Positions 6,654 to 7,874 of a DNA stretch of 7,874 bases are shown here, piece after piece. Within the stretch, counting starts at the first letter, position 1. Every line of letters begins with the position of its first letter. Below the pieces are notes generated by a model. The model was not told where the DNA came from. It made no database searches and was given only the letters and a program-made list of their open reading frames with translations. The DNA lies in NCBI GenBank assembly GCA_947302185.1, contig CAMYVI010000113.1:1-7874 (forward strand), read 5' to 3'. The stretch comes from an uncultured Lachnospiraceae bacterium (lineage in GTDB: Bacteria; Bacillota_A; Clostridia; Lachnospirales; Lachnospiraceae). The position numbers and the translations under genes were made by a program.

Positions 6654-7646
6654 TCACTGATGGATTTCAATACTGTCACGACTGCACAAAATCGTAATGT
6701 CGCCGTACTGTGTCTGCATGCAGTCGGCTCCGATCTTTCTTATCAGTTCAAGTGTTTTCGCATCTGCCGGATTTTTTTTGGAATCACAGATCACTGTGTG
6801 AGATGGTTTTGTCACACTCAAAAGTTCTTCCAGCGCTTTGTTGTATACTCCGTGATGCGGGATTTTGAGCACATCGCACTCTGCTGCGGATCCGCCCGCG
6901 AGCCACTCCCGAATTCTCTTTTTCTCGCTGTCTCCTGTAAAAATGAGGCGTTTTCCTTCAAACTCTACAGTAGCGATGAGAGAAAAATCATTGTCGTATT
7001 CTTCGACATTTGCAGGGATCTCATAGGAAGCAGGAGGCTCGACAAGAATTGAGGCGCTTCCAAGAGTCAGATTCATGTTTTCAGTCACGTTTTCCGGATT
7101 TATGCCTGCTTTTCCGAGTGCTTCCATAAAGTCCGTGTACTCAGTTCCGCTGCCTGTGTAGGCGGGCAAAAGCACACTCTCTACCTTGATTCCCTCCACA
7201 AGGGTGTCGGCCCCACCGACATGGTCCTTGTCAAAATGAGTGATCATGAGCACATCAACTTTTTTGACTCCGCGGCTCTTCAGGTAGGCAAGGACTTCCT
7301 TTCCGTCATCCTCCTCGCCGCAGTCGATGACCATGGTCTTATCCTGGCATATAAGGACTATGGCATCCGCTTTACCGACTTTTAGGAATCTTGCTTCGAG
7401 GGTGGCTTGTGAGGCAGTGTCATTGTTATTATCAGATTTATAAGCTTTCCCACGTGTCACTTGTGTACTCTCATCGGAATCCGTTCTAACTGAAGAAGTC
7501 AGTTGCCAAGCGCCGCGGATGTCACCAGATTCGCTGGCACAACTTGTTAACACAATACCTAGCAGTAAAAAGCACAGTATTTTGCTGAGCACTGCCAGCA
7601 GATTATCTCTCCACTTAATAAAATCAATTGATTTTCTTGTGCGCAC
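6654..7646 (-). CDS. Lipoprotein with stand-alone ComEC-type metallo-beta-lactamase domain
   Basis: The protein is 330 aa from a GTG start with a perfect AAAGGAGG ribosome binding site. A basic N-terminus and a hydrophobic stretch (about 16-34) end in the lipobox LTSC with Cys36, so it should be lipid-anchored on the outer face of the membrane. A polar Ser/Asn/Asp-rich linker (37-80) leads into a metallo-beta-lactamase fold: VIDCG (106-110), THFDKDHVGG (136-145; metal-binding HxDxDH), DNDFSLI (218-224), TGDSE (237-241) and LKIPHHG (260-266). These motifs match the ComEC/Rec2 C-terminal hydrolase domain. The membrane channel part of ComEC is absent, so this is not the competence channel itself. 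Phosphodiesterase or nuclease activity is a family-based expectation; the substrate is unknown. A GC-rich hairpin separates it from the HD gene upstream, and I see no clear promoter of its own in the gap. Confidence 0.93.
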   Translation of the reverse strand: MRTRKSIDFIKWRDNLLAVLSKILCFLLLGIVLTSCASESGDIRGAWQLTSSVRTDSDESTQVTRGKAYKSDNNNDTASQATLEARFLKVGKADAIVLICQDKTMVIDCGEEDDGKEVLAYLKSRGVKKVDVLMITHFDKDHVGGADTLVEGIKVESVLLPAYTGSGTEYTDFMEALGKAGINPENVTENMNLTLGSASILVEPPASYEIPANVEEYDNDFSLIATVEFEGKRLIFTGDSEKKRIREWLAGGSAAECDVLKIPHHGVYNKALEELLSVTKPSHTVICDSKKNPADAKTLELIRKIGADCMQTQYGDITILCSRDSIEIHQ

Positions 7647-7710
7647 TTTCTCCTCCTTTCATTTCAGTTGCCTCCGCCTCAAACTCAGCGGTGCCCCCTC
7701 TCGCAGCCGA

Positions 7711-7738
7711 GATAAACGGGGCTGCCAAAAGCAGCCCC
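7711..7738 (-). terminator. GC-rich intrinsic terminator after the HD-domain gene
   Basis: GGGGCTGC (7718-7725) pairs perfectly with GCAGCCCC (7731-7738) around a 5-nt loop. On the minus strand it lies 13 bases after the HD gene's stop codon and is followed by GTTTATC, a short T-rich run. It probably ends or weakens transcription from the HD gene; partial read-through into the lipoprotein gene is possible. Confidence 0.65.
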
Positions 7739-7751
7739 AGAAGTATCAAAC

Positions 7752-7874
7752 TTATTTCTTTCTCATGAATACGGTCTCCTGCAGTGAACACCACTTATCC
7801 GCCATACATACAATTATTGCCTCCCGGGATTTTGGGACGGCACGCAGAGTAAGTGGCCACATATGAGTGCGTAT
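7752..7874 (-). CDS. C-terminal end of a probable HD-domain phosphohydrolase (partial)
   Basis: An open frame enters from the right edge and stops with TAA at 7752, leaving 40 codons. The residues THMWPLT, VPKSREA and IIVCMADKWCSLQET follow the pattern I know from the end of small HD/HDIG-domain proteins of Clostridia (HM(W/F)PLT, then an ADKxCSxxET block). The catalytic HD residues would lie upstream, outside the window, so function cannot be confirmed; the family usually hydrolyses phosphoesters or nucleotides. The assignment rests on recalled motifs only. A terminator hairpin follows 13 bases later. Confidence 0.7.
   Translation of the reverse strand: MRTHMWPLTLRAVPKSREAIIVCMADKWCSLQETVFMRKK

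Noticed and set aside
7519..7866. 115-codon plus-strand open frame at the right edge
   Set aside because: It covers the antisense of the lipoprotein signal region, the terminator and the HD fragment. The product is low-complexity Ser/Leu-rich with no motif.

Overview
The window looks like chromosomal DNA of a Gram-positive, moderately low-GC bacterium, most plausibly a member of the Clostridia (Lachnospiraceae-like). The reasons are strong AAAGGAGG-type ribosome binding sites, GTG/ATG starts, an M32 carboxypeptidase and an HD-domain protein typical of that group, a lipobox lipoprotein, and hairpin-rich spacers. The taxon is an inference; no marker gene is present.

All recognisable genes lie on the minus strand, so transcription runs from high to low coordinates. 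In that order they are: (1) the last 40 codons of a probable HD-domain phosphohydrolase (7752-7874), followed by a GC-rich hairpin; (2) a lipoprotein with a stand-alone ComEC-type metallo-beta-lactamase domain (6654-7646); (3) a 230-bp spacer with a TATAAT box and an operator-like palindrome; (4) a small alpha/beta hydrolase (5730-6422); (5) an M32 zinc carboxypeptidase (4146-5654) whose leader contains an 18-nt perfect palindrome; (6) a nested stem-loop terminator (4069-4131) overlapping the promoter region of the next gene; (7) a very large unrecognised protein of about 1207 aa (348-3971) with an HEIAH zinc-protease-like motif; (8) a 214-nt imperfect inverted repeat (128-341) directly after that gene; (9) the ribosome binding site and first two codons of another gene leaving the left edge (1-6).

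The hydrolase and carboxypeptidase probably form a short metabolic operon. The lipoprotein and the HD fragment look like ordinary genes. The part most likely to be undescribed is the large protein. It has no family I recognise, it looks clearly more AT-rich than the carboxypeptidase region, and it appears to combine an N-terminal alpha/beta region, a central zincin-like core and a long helical C-terminal region. It has its own promoter-like site and is followed by the large hairpin element. Whether it is a defence, toxin or housekeeping protein cannot be decided from this sequence. No tRNA, rRNA, CRISPR array, transposase or integrase was seen.
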